Part shown: one piece after another, positions 28,501-37,002 of the stretch
Position numbering within the stretch: position 1 is the first letter of the stretch
Layout of the letters: each line of letters starts with the position of its first letter
Origin: Saprospiraceae bacterium
GTDB taxonomy: Bacteria; Bacteroidota; Bacteroidia; Chitinophagales; Saprospiraceae
Assembly (NCBI GenBank): GCA_016722295.1
Contig: JADKGL010000018.1
Span: forward strand, 1 to 49,299
Length of the DNA: 49,299 bases
Direction of reading: 5' to 3'
Program-made: the position numbers and the translations under genes
Notes under the pieces: model-generated
Told to the model about the DNA's origin: nothing
Seen by the model: the letters and a program-made list of their open reading frames with translations, nothing else
Databases searched by the model: none

Positions 28501-31260
28501 TTGACCTCCAGCTAGTTTTGCAACCAATTGAAATGACTGTCCATAGAAACAATCTTGAATGGGCATTGCGGATATTTGTCCTACATTGATTGGACAATTA
28601 TAAAACAATCCTGCATCAATTACACTTGGAGTCGCCGCAGCAAGTACGAATGGATCGGACTCACCGTTGCTATTTACATCAGAATCATTGTGATCAAAAC
28701 CTGATGCATCTTTTAGCGTAAAAGTATGTTGATCTTCGTATTTAAATTTAACTTTATAAGTCACAGATGGTTTTAGTTCGTTAAATGAATATGTTCCATT
28801 TTGATCCACATTCTTTTCAGATAGAATAGTTCCTCCTTGATCCAATAGACAAACTTTGGCGGAAGGAATGCTGCGGTCAGAAGTATCCCAGATTCCATCT
28901 TGTCCGTAATCATACCAAAGTGTACCACTTATCGAACTACAATTTTCTATATTGAGATCTATAAAATTATCACTTTTCTTAAAGCAATAATTTTGTATTC
29001 GAAGTTCATTTTCGAATGTTTCAAACAATGTTGAATTTTTTATAATCGAATTCACATTGTAATAATAATAACCATTTGGATTAGAATTCAACACCATAGA
29101 TATTATTCGATAAGATCCTGCTGTGAGTTGATCAAATCTTTTGCTCGTTCCAAAATCGATTATTAGTCCATTAGAAGGATTAATTAAAAAATAATATTCA
29201 GTGTAATCAACAGGCACAGCGCTCGTTCTTGTGCTTGAGAATGTTACATTAATCTCTCGATTTTTGTAACAATCATCACTCAATTGGCTAAGCCAAAGTG
29301 TATTGGTACTTATCGAACAATTTATATAGAAACCGAGATCAATATCTTTTTTCAAATTCTGATCCGCAGTAAAAATATCAGAAAGACCATTCAAATTAAA
29401 ATCATTATCTACATCATCAGCATGCGCATCTTTACTAGTTATGATTTCGTCATTCATTAATTGAATTCCAATTCTGTAACTTTCATTTGGTCTTAATCTT
29501 GAGAAATTAAATTCTCCATTATTATTTGTTATTATGGAATCGATTATCTGCCCAATAGAATTGAATAATAACATTTTTTTTGATGGTACAAATTTTTCAT
29601 TCAAATCCTGCTTTCCATTTTGATTTGCATCAAACCAAACTTGCCCACAAGCAGCTGCGGATTTGATGAGTCCTAAGTCAACATCTTCTAGAGTCGTAAA
29701 GAATGGCAAATCAAATAAATCAGTCTTACCATCAGCATAAAAATCACTATCTTTATTTGTATCGCGACCTTTATTTTCTGATGTAATTAGATATGTATTA
29801 GCTTGTGCTTGTATATAATATTTACCTGGCAATAAATTTGAAAATTTATATTTTCCTTTTGAATCAGTTTGTGTAGTTTGGATTAATCGATCTTGAAAAT
29901 CAAAAAGTTGCAATTGGATTTGCTCTACTCCTAGCTCTGAAAGATCTTGAACACCATTCAGATTTTTATCTTCCCAAACAAAATCTCCTATACTTGAATA
30001 CTGATATAATCCGATATCGATATCATCTTTTATTGTATTTGTAGCAACATAAAATGTCTCTGTAGTATAATTTCCATTTGTATGATCTAAATCACTATCC
30101 AATGATTTATTATTTCCTTGGTGTGCTGGACTAATAAACAAGTCTGTCGAAAATCCGTACTGTAAAAAATAATTTCCTGATATTACTTCTTCAAATAAAT
30201 ATCGTCCTTGATCATCTGTATGTTTCGTTTGGATAACTTGTCTTGTCAATGCATCGATAAGATGTACAATTATGCCTTTTAGTCCTGGCTCTTGAGGATC
30301 TTGAAGCCCATTGGCATTATCATCACGCCACACTCTATTACCCACTTTAGAAGGTCTGCAATCATCAATCAAGAAAAGTTTGCAACATTGATCTGAATAT
30401 CCAAAAGCGCTTCTTGTTTCAACACAAAGTTGATGTACGCCATCTGACAATCCTTCTACATTCAAAGCGATTTCTGCCGCCGTAGAAGTTGGTGAAATAA
30501 CAACACTTCCTGATGGAAAAGTCCACCTATAATCTAATGCTCCAGGCTTTGGGGTAACATAAAAAATTGCACAGTTTTTCATACACATTCGACTGATCTC
30601 TTCATAATAGACTTGCAATTGGATTCTATCTATTCTTATGATGGTATTTAGAGTTGAATTATTCCGCAATCTCACATTCAATCCGAATTGTGCAGCAGAT
30701 AATAAATCTGTAGTCAAGCTGGTACTCCAAGTATCAACATTACTCCCATATTGCCATTTATTATCAGTCCCTATGGTCCCAGACGCCCAGGCACTTGGCG
30801 GTTTAACATAGTTTTTATTTGACCCCAAAGGGCTACCTTGGGCATTGGTTAATTGGATTAAATTCGCCTCAACTGATCCACCTTCAGTATGACCCTCGAT
30901 TAGAAATCCAATACCTGAAATTTTACTACCCTTTGGAATGTTAACATTAAATCCTCCAACCCAAAGGCATTTGGAACTCTCACCAGGTTGAAGTGCAACG
31001 GTTGCATAATTGTTGTCTGAATACAAAGTGTGAGTAGCACTCGTCCAAGAAACACCTCTCAATGTATTACAATCATTCATTGCAGTAAGGCTTGGACTCA
31101 ACACAATAGATCCCACGCGATCGAGATGTCCATTTTTTATTGGACAAGCTTTAATCAATTGTGCCTGAACAAGTTGGGGAAAAAAAATGAAATGGGTGCA
31201 AATAGCAAATACAAATGCTTTAACAATAAGAAGCAGTGCTCCTTGATTACTTTGAGTCAT
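25570..31260 (-). CDS. Giant SdrD-B-repeat T9SS surface protein, 1896 aa
   Basis: The largest protein in the window. A signal peptide (LLIVKAFVFAICTHFIFF) is followed by a ~200-aa N-terminal region and nine SdrD-B-like calcium-binding domains, each opened by a 'G..VW.D.N.NG.QD..E' motif (for example VGNRVWRDDNANGLQD, IGDYVWLDENQNGIQD). In the middle, three copies of an unnamed ~120-aa Cys-bounded domain (residues ~650-767, ~887-1015, ~1127-1250) alternate with SdrD-B units. The end has a T9SS type A sorting domain (LSPMPFHEYLMLKS to RRILIKQ). It lies ~280 bp downstream of the cassette B anchor-barrel gene in the same direction and may be regulated with it. Confidence 0.88.
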   Translation of the reverse strand: MTQSNQGALLLIVKAFVFAICTHFIFFPQLVQAQLIKACPIKNGHLDRVGSIVLSPSLTAMNDCNTLRGVSWTSATHTLYSDNNYATVALQPGESSKCLWVGGFNVNIPKGSKISGIGFLIEGHTEGGSVEANLIQLTNAQGSPLGSNKNYVKPPSAWASGTIGTDNKWQYGSNVDTWSTSLTTDLLSAAQFGLNVRLRNNSTLNTIIRIDRIQLQVYYEEISRMCMKNCAIFYVTPKPGALDYRWTFPSGSVVISPTSTAAEIALNVEGLSDGVHQLCVETRSAFGYSDQCCKLFLIDDCRPSKVGNRVWRDDNANGLQDPQEPGLKGIIVHLIDALTRQVIQTKHTDDQGRYLFEEVISGNYFLQYGFSTDLFISPAHQGNNKSLDSDLDHTNGNYTTETFYVATNTIKDDIDIGLYQYSSIGDFVWEDKNLNGVQDLSELGVEQIQLQLFDFQDRLIQTTQTDSKGKYKFSNLLPGKYYIQAQANTYLITSENKGRDTNKDSDFYADGKTDLFDLPFFTTLEDVDLGLIKSAAACGQVWFDANQNGKQDLNEKFVPSKKMLLFNSIGQIIDSIITNNNGEFNFSRLRPNESYRIGIQLMNDEIITSKDAHADDVDNDFNLNGLSDIFTADQNLKKDIDLGFYINCSISTNTLWLSQLSDDCYKNREINVTFSSTRTSAVPVDYTEYYFLINPSNGLIIDFGTSKRFDQLTAGSYRIISMVLNSNPNGYYYYNVNSIIKNSTLFETFENELRIQNYCFKKSDNFIDLNIENCSSISGTLWYDYGQDGIWDTSDRSIPSAKVCLLDQGGTILSEKNVDQNGTYSFNELKPSVTYKVKFKYEDQHTFTLKDASGFDHNDSDVNSNGESDPFVLAAATPSVIDAGLFYNCPINVGQISAMPIQDCFYGQSFQLVAKLAGGQLIPSHYKMTFILVNLRNQIIVATSDTPEFPIQAKGTYAIYAMVHAASSQDLNFIDLSAIQNGSTNFVQYTSSLVQSKRCFSISNRPATFIVNECIAIEGVAWKDENKNGTQDANESRYPLIKVDLLDENKTILESKLTNDQGEYKFEHYVSQKNYYIQFAQVPMYSFTIKGSVSNPLDSDVDRDGLSDLISISSGTTSRIDGGYYLNCVIQAADMVEQVIPVNCFKNTPVRLEAVSNGSHTVTSGFAVKYLLINDQISSVVQFSDNPSFDINEAGRYSIFALVYYNVQNSFDFFDINNLGLPMLFSNFKFFLKDKCHSLSSTPAIFELFQCKGIEGYVWEDYNKDGIQSQDERDLKDITVYLIDEQGNYLDTTLTNSQGIYAFSDLPVGSYRVRSILNSTFSYSPMDRGNDDLLDSDADQNGEIAVTIFTNSTVENADFGGIRDYMKIGNRVWHDINGDGIQDSNEPGWGEIILNLVDATNSEVIYTALSSNNSLDLGAYEIPYIPEGNHYIQFILPDSLCLTKFHTGSDNTLDNDFKLINFSWRSEEFTSVLNTTNSDLDAGIFFKSTIGDYVWLDENQNGIQDPTENGINGVTVQVFNRQGRQTGEILTRYNPDNNKDGFYEFNDFVPGDYYLRFISSDYNAFTTANLGIESEDNDVTNSNGNGTTDFFTIISHSYDVHFDAGYIPNGVVGSFIWLDQNADGIQSELEYGLANTKVYLYGDDMNVKDSTFSDDEGQYQFNAAPGHYFLMFEAPEGYNFTKHIDNNQEINSDITGFYGEGSTNMLELRSGVSTLNIDAGFIANSVLASEQILCKGRQVGENIILDIYTVGLTGELQIEKMLNGVWQRMNNELVQVSLGKNNIEFIDDKLGKQTDHYYRVKVITEGGEVIVSDVTHVEIQRNSVLHLSPMPFHEYLMLKSSDEDAIWVIENSLGQLVQKILTQRGEARIDTNEWPEGIYNIYSLTSKNERRILIKQ

Positions 31261-31540
31261 TGTCGATTCGGTTTTGGTATTTAAATGTGGAAATATCGTA
31301 AAGTATTACAATATGATCCAACAGCAAATATATATATAATTTTTATTATATATATAAAAAATGTTATTTAAATTCGTAAAAACCGCAAAAATCTTGGCAA
31401 AACAGTTATAAACCCAAATTTCGAACAAGACTTTATTCGAATGAAAATTCCGAATAATCATACGAAATTGATGGCATATGTGTTACAGTGGGGACTTTTA
31501 TAATCCTAAATTAAATAGATACTCATTTAAAACAAAAGTT

Positions 31541-32926
31541 TCACTTCTGACGAACAGGTATGGAATAATTGAACTGCAAGCCAGCTTGCATTGTGTTATT
31601 TGGCACGTTCTTAAATTTTAATTCTGGATTCAGTCTATTAGAATTCTGCAACACGAATCCTATTCCAAAATTCTTACGCTTGTAAGAAATTCCTATTTGT
31701 TGTAATGCACTCCAATCCATTTTGCTATTCAATGAGAATTTCGTTACCTCTCCTTCTTCATTGATATAATTCCCTGTCCACTTTGAATTCAAATTCAAAG
31801 TAAACCCCGCTAAGAAATCGATATAGAATTGCTTACATAAATGTGCATGATATCCTGCCAAATACGGCATACTGACGACTTGATATTTTTGAAAAAAGTG
31901 GTAATCTTGACTAATAGTTTGAACACTTGGCACATCTGATTTTAAGTCCTCTAGATTTCCATTCAACTTTTCAACTCTTGCAATAACAACATCTTTGATT
32001 ATTGTATTCTGTGAATTGGAAGCTCTAAATGACCATTTTTCATTGTATTGTGATAAGCCAATCCCTGTGTGCAATGAGAATCGATTGTTTACTGACCATC
32101 CCACTACTAAATTTGCTGTACTGTTTTCCAAACTCTTCTTCGCATATTGCTTATTGGAAATAAAATGAATATTGTTTGAGAATGGATAATTTATCCCACT
32201 AAATGCCTGAAGACTAAAGAGTGCCTTATGATTCAACTTTCGAACTGGCTTTTTTGTGCTGGGTTCAAAAAATTCCTCCGCTGGTAATTTCAAAGATTCC
32301 TCAGGTTTTAAAATCTGATTAGAATCGGATGAAATTCCTCCAATAGAGTTCAATACAGAAGTATTGTCATGCTTTAGATTACCATTCGAAATTACTGAAT
32401 CAGACTTTCTATCTTGATCTACTGCAATAGTATTATCTGTAAGAATAGAACGATTTGACTTCTCCACATCATTGTTTATATCGCTTGAATTTAAACTAAC
32501 AAATGATGCTTCCTTATCTATTGAGCTCTTTGGTGAATTTGGATTTTGAGCAGATGAATACTTATCAATTCTAATCTCTTTGATTAATGCATTAGATAAT
32601 ATCGCATTGTTTCTATTTTTTTGAACTTGAGGATATGTTAAGCATAATTCATTGTTACTAGATGACTTTTCGCTCAATTGTTGTTCTTGACTATGAGCAG
32701 TTCTTTTAGATAAATTCTCGATTTTGCTATTAGTAAAAGTCTGATAATAAAACCCAATAATAGACAATCCTAAAGTAAAGACAATAAAAAAAAGTCCTCG
32801 TCTTTTCTTTTTATTTCTTCTCTCTTGAATTTGATTCCATTGATATTCCTTATCAAAATCATAATCCTCCTCAATGTATGAATCTTTAAGTATTTTACTT
32901 AATTTATCTTGTTTCATTTTTTTCAA
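31541..32926 (-). CDS. Anchor-barrel protein, putative anti-sigma/outer-membrane fusion (cassette B)
   Basis: The 461-aa protein has an acidic cytoplasmic N-terminus of ~40 residues (SKILKDSYIEEDYDFDKEYQ) ending in a Lys/Arg cluster, one membrane helix at ~44-61 (GLFFIVFTLGLSIIGFYY), a long Ser/Asn/Lys linker (62-230) and a C-terminal barrel-like domain (~235-461) with strands such as 'LVVGWSVNNRFSLHTGIGLS' and a terminal 'AGLQFNYSIPVRQ'. It overlaps the sigma gene by 23 nt, which implies coupled translation. If the helix stays in the inner membrane and the barrel enters the outer membrane, the protein spans the envelope. An anti-sigma role is inferred from position and layout only. Confidence 0.75.
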   Translation of the reverse strand: MKKMKQDKLSKILKDSYIEEDYDFDKEYQWNQIQERRNKKKRRGLFFIVFTLGLSIIGFYYQTFTNSKIENLSKRTAHSQEQQLSEKSSSNNELCLTYPQVQKNRNNAILSNALIKEIRIDKYSSAQNPNSPKSSIDKEASFVSLNSSDINNDVEKSNRSILTDNTIAVDQDRKSDSVISNGNLKHDNTSVLNSIGGISSDSNQILKPEESLKLPAEEFFEPSTKKPVRKLNHKALFSLQAFSGINYPFSNNIHFISNKQYAKKSLENSTANLVVGWSVNNRFSLHTGIGLSQYNEKWSFRASNSQNTIIKDVVIARVEKLNGNLEDLKSDVPSVQTISQDYHFFQKYQVVSMPYLAGYHAHLCKQFYIDFLAGFTLNLNSKWTGNYINEEGEVTKFSLNSKMDWSALQQIGISYKRKNFGIGFVLQNSNRLNPELKFKNVPNNTMQAGLQFNYSIPVRQK

Positions 32927-33470
32927 CGATTAGCTTTTTCAAAAATAATTTTGCTCGACTCAATTGTGATCTTGAAGTTGTTTCTGCAATGGAGAGTAAT
33001 TTCGAAATTTCAGTATGTGAATACTGTTCAAAGTAATACAAATTCAGAATCGTGCGATAACCATCTGGCAACTTCTCTATAAGTTCACCGTAATTGATCT
33101 CTTCAACATCATTAAATTGAATTGAATCAGGATCTTGTAATGTCTCATCTAAAATTTCTCTAAAATTAAACTTTAATGATTTCCGCTTACACTGCAAAAT
33201 GGCATTAACGCATAGTTTATTCATCCAAAAAATGAATTCACCTTTAGTAGGATCATAGCTCGACAATTTCTTGAATAATAAAATAAAACACTCTTGGAAA
33301 TAATCTTCTGCTTCAAACTTACTATTACTATAGCGTCTGCAAATAGCCATGACTCTAGGCGACATCATCAGATAAAACTTCTTCTCTGATGACTCCGACC
33401 TGTGGATACATGCATTAATCAAGGATAAGAGATCCACAGAACTATTCATATGTTGGACCACTTCATTCAT
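32904..33470 (-). CDS. ECF-type RNA polymerase sigma factor (cassette B)
   Basis: The 188-aa product shows sigma-70 region 2 ('EKKFYLMMSPRVMAICRRY', 'EDYFQECFILLFKKL', 'GEFIFWMNKLCVNAIL') and region 4 ('LPDGYRTILNLYYFEQY', 'ISKLLSIAETTSRSQLSRAK'). It is paralogous to the sigma at 6.6 kb; the two share the recognition-helix sequence SRSQLSRAK. Its ATG lies 1 nt after the stop of the delta-60 gene and its end overlaps the anchor-barrel gene, so it sits inside a tight operon. Confidence 0.9.
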   Translation of the reverse strand: MNEVVQHMNSSVDLLSLINACIHRSESSEKKFYLMMSPRVMAICRRYSNSKFEAEDYFQECFILLFKKLSSYDPTKGEFIFWMNKLCVNAILQCKRKSLKFNFREILDETLQDPDSIQFNDVEEINYGELIEKLPDGYRTILNLYYFEQYSHTEISKLLSIAETTSRSQLSRAKLFLKKLIVEKNETR

Positions 33471-33471
33471 G

Positions 33472-35061
33472 CTATAATTTTATAAATTTATTGTGATAAT
33501 TACCTTTACTATTTCGAAGGCAAACTATATACTGTCCTGATGGAATAAAGCTCAGATCTACTTTCAATTCACTATTAAAATCTATTGCTCTAATCTTCTC
33601 AGTGTGCAATATATTTGCATTCATATCTAAAATTTGCAACTGACTATCTTCGTCGAGCACCTCACCTTTAAATCTAAGATTTAATTCTTCTGTAATTGGA
33701 TTTTTCAGAATAAATAATTTTGCTTGTGGACTGAAATTCATTGAAGTATTAGAAGGTAACTTTAGGTTAAATCTAGACAGAAAAAAATCGTAACTATTTT
33801 CATTACTAAATAAACGCAATCCAATGTACAACTGATCATTTACAATTTTGAGAACCCCAGGAGAATAGTAAGAGGAATCACCCAAAAGATACTTTGGCGG
33901 ATAAGTTCCTTTTAATGGAAAACTTTCATCTAGCTTGCCATTTTTATCAAAGTACTTTAATTCAGAAAATACTATTGAAGGCTGGATCACCTTGCTTATC
34001 GAAACTAGAATTTTTTCATTATCAAAAACAACCATTGGCTCTCTATAAAAAATGTCTCTAGCATCGGAATCTATTTCTACAATACCTTCACTTCCAAATT
34101 TTTTATCAAGGTAACCATTATTGTCAAATTTTATCATATAGGTTTTAACTATATTGCCTTGATTTTTTACTTCAACACCATGAATTACTAATATCAGATT
34201 ACTTTCTGAATTCAAAATCCAAGAATAATGATGTATTTGAAAAAATGAACCAGCAACAATTGGTATTGAAATCTTTAGTTTAGAATCAGAACCAAAATTA
34301 TCATTTAATTTTCCAGCTAAGTCATATTGCTTAACAATTATACTGTTATCCCCAGAACTAATTGCCTTATAAATATTATTTTTATACAAATAAAGAAACT
34401 CGCCTTTAATTTCAGGTAAGCTCATCTCTGACATAATAGGTATATCTTTAATTATGGAGCCGTTTAGATCTATGAGCTTAATGACTTGATTTATACCTTG
34501 TGCATTCTTAACTTGTCGTTTAGTATAAAAGAAGTACTGACTTGTATTACTCTCTAATTGATTTAAACTAAAACCAATGATATCACCACTTTCAAAAAAA
34601 TTATCAATAATCATTACCCCATCATCACTATAATTGGAATCCATAGAGCCATCACTATTGATTCTCATAAAAACAAGACTATAAGTACTATCCTGCCATT
34701 TCAATCCGATTATTTGAATTTTGCCATCATTTAATTCTAATAATTTAATATCATAAACTTCAGCCCTAATTAATAACCTGCCATTTAACCCAAAACTTAC
34801 ATCTAAATTTCCAAGATTCGTATTTTTTGTAAGAGCTATATAATCTAGTGAACCCTTATAGGATCTTCCATATTGAACAAATGAACCATCTTTTAAAAAA
34901 AGTACATCATCTATTACATCAGTTTGTTTGTTAAAATCAGTAATAAGCTTTCCACGATCTCCAAAACTTTCATCAATTATGCCTGATTGTGCTTGCAACT
35001 CATGAACAAAAAAGATAAAATAAAAATAACTCAAAAACCAAATTAAATTCCATTTTCTCAT
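33472..35061 (-). CDS. Delta-60-repeat T9SS secreted protein
   Basis: The 529-aa protein has a signal peptide (FLSYFYFIFFVHELQAQS) and about six delta-60/beta-propeller-like repeats opened by 'D.SFG..G' motifs (IDESFGDRGKL, LDVSFGLNGRLLI, LNDNFGSDSKLKI, LDKKFGSEGIVEI). The last ~80 residues form a T9SS type A sorting domain (LKNPITEELNLRFKG to YHNKFIKL). It is the only cassette B gene with no counterpart in cassette A. It begins 1 nt after the lipoprotein gene stop. Confidence 0.83.
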   Translation of the reverse strand: MRKWNLIWFLSYFYFIFFVHELQAQSGIIDESFGDRGKLITDFNKQTDVIDDVLFLKDGSFVQYGRSYKGSLDYIALTKNTNLGNLDVSFGLNGRLLIRAEVYDIKLLELNDGKIQIIGLKWQDSTYSLVFMRINSDGSMDSNYSDDGVMIIDNFFESGDIIGFSLNQLESNTSQYFFYTKRQVKNAQGINQVIKLIDLNGSIIKDIPIMSEMSLPEIKGEFLYLYKNNIYKAISSGDNSIIVKQYDLAGKLNDNFGSDSKLKISIPIVAGSFFQIHHYSWILNSESNLILVIHGVEVKNQGNIVKTYMIKFDNNGYLDKKFGSEGIVEIDSDARDIFYREPMVVFDNEKILVSISKVIQPSIVFSELKYFDKNGKLDESFPLKGTYPPKYLLGDSSYYSPGVLKIVNDQLYIGLRLFSNENSYDFFLSRFNLKLPSNTSMNFSPQAKLFILKNPITEELNLRFKGEVLDEDSQLQILDMNANILHTEKIRAIDFNSELKVDLSFIPSGQYIVCLRNSKGNYHNKFIKL

Positions 35062-35062
35062 T

Positions 35063-36850
35063 TTAGTTTATTTTAGCTTTTATAGAAATATTTACATTCT
35101 TTTTTATTTCATTCTGATTTATTACACCACAATTTAGACTTGCATCTTTTATTAAAATGTTTACAAATTCTCCTTTGATTTCTGACAGAGATAAAATTTG
35201 AAATCTTGAATTATTCTGAATCAAATTACAATAAGGAAAATTATTTGATGCATTTACAGTCCAAGATAGATCCCATGCACTAAATATATTTGCAGAAATC
35301 CTTGTACGAAATAGTTGAACATTATAATGAGCAATGCCTCCCTGTCCATCTGAATCCACTGCATATATATTAAATACTTCTCGCCTATTCAAACTATCCG
35401 CTTTTACGATTAAGTCCACTACTGCAGGTTCAAGGATTTTATGCGAACCATCCTCAAAAAACATATAAATGCCTTCTGAATAACTTTGATCACAGGCTCT
35501 TATAAGACCGAAGTCTAACTGATCACTCGAATTAAATTCAATAATCTTACTTTGCTTATTATTAAGTGCATCATAGGCAATCAAATATGCATTATCAAAT
35601 CCATGACAATTTGAAACTACTGCATCAAACTTACCGTTTTGATCTCCTGAAATAAAAATAGGAATTGCATTGTCATTTAGCTTAATCATCACATAGCCCT
35701 TCTTGATTGGCTCAAATCCACAATCAACTATGGTTCCACTGATTTTGCTAAAATATTTCTCATCAAGATTCAAAACACCCAAATTTAATCGAGCATTTAC
35801 TGTAGGAATTTCTTTTTGTAAAATGATCTCATCACAATCATTGATTATTTTTAATTTTCCATATCCTCCTGATTGAATTCTATAACTGAAATATCCAGAA
35901 GTATTTGGATATAAAATACTTTTCGTACCAAACACTTCATCTTCATATATTAGCTCTACTTCTGGATGATAAGTACCAACATGAATATTGCCTTCTACTA
36001 TAAAACTATTGACTATAGTGTCACAGTTCCATGGTGTAAAATGATTGACATATCCTATATACTTATTTCCTTCAAGAAACGCTCTTCCCTCCTCTACCCA
36101 AAATCCCGAACTATCATTCAAATACCATAAAGGCATACTAGAAGGCGCTGAATTAATTTGTTGTTGTGGAACTTGAATTTCCAATTTAGCTTGCTTCTGC
36201 AATGTTAACTCTTGGTCATTCTCCGCTTTAATGATTACATCAACCATGCCATAACTTTGCAATCTTTGCACATCTTGATTTGCATTAATGGAGAGCATTT
36301 CTGCAGGAATATACTTTGCTAGATTTTGATCGAATGGATCGATCCCGCGGAAAAAAACTTTGACTTGACCTTTATAAATTTTACCTTCAGAATCCAAAAA
36401 AGATTCTGGTTCAAATTCTACAGAACCAAAATTTTTCACTTCTACCTTCCCTCCTTCAATTCCTCGAATTTGAGTTCCCGATCCAAGGTTTCTGAGTAGT
36501 ACTTTTACTCTTGAAGTATCTTTGGCATTGGTGGAAATATTTACATATGAAGTAAAAAATTGTTCTTTCTCAATTTTAATAACACCATTCTCTTTCGTCG
36601 CAAAACCAGTAAATTTGAAATAACCATTTTGGTCAGTTACAGTAGAGCTAGAATAAATTGCTCCAACAGTAACTTTTGCATCTTGAATAGGAAATCCTTG
36701 TTCATCCAAAACAAGCCCAGAAACAGTGGTCTCAACCAGCCGTTTCGGATCAATATTTGGGTTCGTAATAGTTGTTTCAACACTATCTTTTCTACATGAA
36801 AAAAGAATGCACAACAAGACTAAAAAGCAATATTCTTTTAAAGTTATCAC
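35063..36850 (-). CDS. Carboxypeptidase-regulatory-like lipoprotein (cassette B)
   Basis: The 595-aa protein begins with a lipobox (LVLLCILFSCRKD). Residues ~40-110 form a carboxypeptidase-D regulatory-like beta-sandwich (SGLVLDEQGFPIQDAKVTVG, 'DQNGYFKFTGF'). The remainder includes 'VEFEPESFLDSEG', 'GMVDVIIKAENDQELTLQ' and a 'VDCGFEPIKKGYVMIKLND' segment that aligns with 'VMNCSGMELENGYI' in the cassette A copy. It is the first gene of the cassette B operon and probably acts as a surface or periplasmic lipoprotein; its ligand is unknown. Confidence 0.78.
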   Translation of the reverse strand: MITLKEYCFLVLLCILFSCRKDSVETTITNPNIDPKRLVETTVSGLVLDEQGFPIQDAKVTVGAIYSSSTVTDQNGYFKFTGFATKENGVIKIEKEQFFTSYVNISTNAKDTSRVKVLLRNLGSGTQIRGIEGGKVEVKNFGSVEFEPESFLDSEGKIYKGQVKVFFRGIDPFDQNLAKYIPAEMLSINANQDVQRLQSYGMVDVIIKAENDQELTLQKQAKLEIQVPQQQINSAPSSMPLWYLNDSSGFWVEEGRAFLEGNKYIGYVNHFTPWNCDTIVNSFIVEGNIHVGTYHPEVELIYEDEVFGTKSILYPNTSGYFSYRIQSGGYGKLKIINDCDEIILQKEIPTVNARLNLGVLNLDEKYFSKISGTIVDCGFEPIKKGYVMIKLNDNAIPIFISGDQNGKFDAVVSNCHGFDNAYLIAYDALNNKQSKIIEFNSSDQLDFGLIRACDQSYSEGIYMFFEDGSHKILEPAVVDLIVKADSLNRREVFNIYAVDSDGQGGIAHYNVQLFRTRISANIFSAWDLSWTVNASNNFPYCNLIQNNSRFQILSLSEIKGEFVNILIKDASLNCGVINQNEIKKNVNISIKAKIN

Positions 36851-36893
36851 ATTATTAAAGTATAAATTTAAGAAATAATTTTCAATTCAGCGG

Positions 36894-36922
36894 GTATATG
36901 CAAGTTATTCTTAAAACGTTGC
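36894..36922 (-). promoter_or_regulatory. Possible ECF-type promoter of cassette B
   Basis: On the minus strand GCAACG is followed after 16 bp by CATATAC, 44 bp before the first start codon of cassette B. The 'AAC' -35 and the spacing are ECF-like. The assignment is weak: cassette A shares only the surrounding TCCATGCARCG. Confidence 0.25.
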
Positions 36923-37002
36923 ATGGATTGCAAAAAAAATTAAAAATTTAGTTGAAAGCCTAATCCTCATACTTAAAATAGCCTAATCTATTTTACATAA
37001 AT

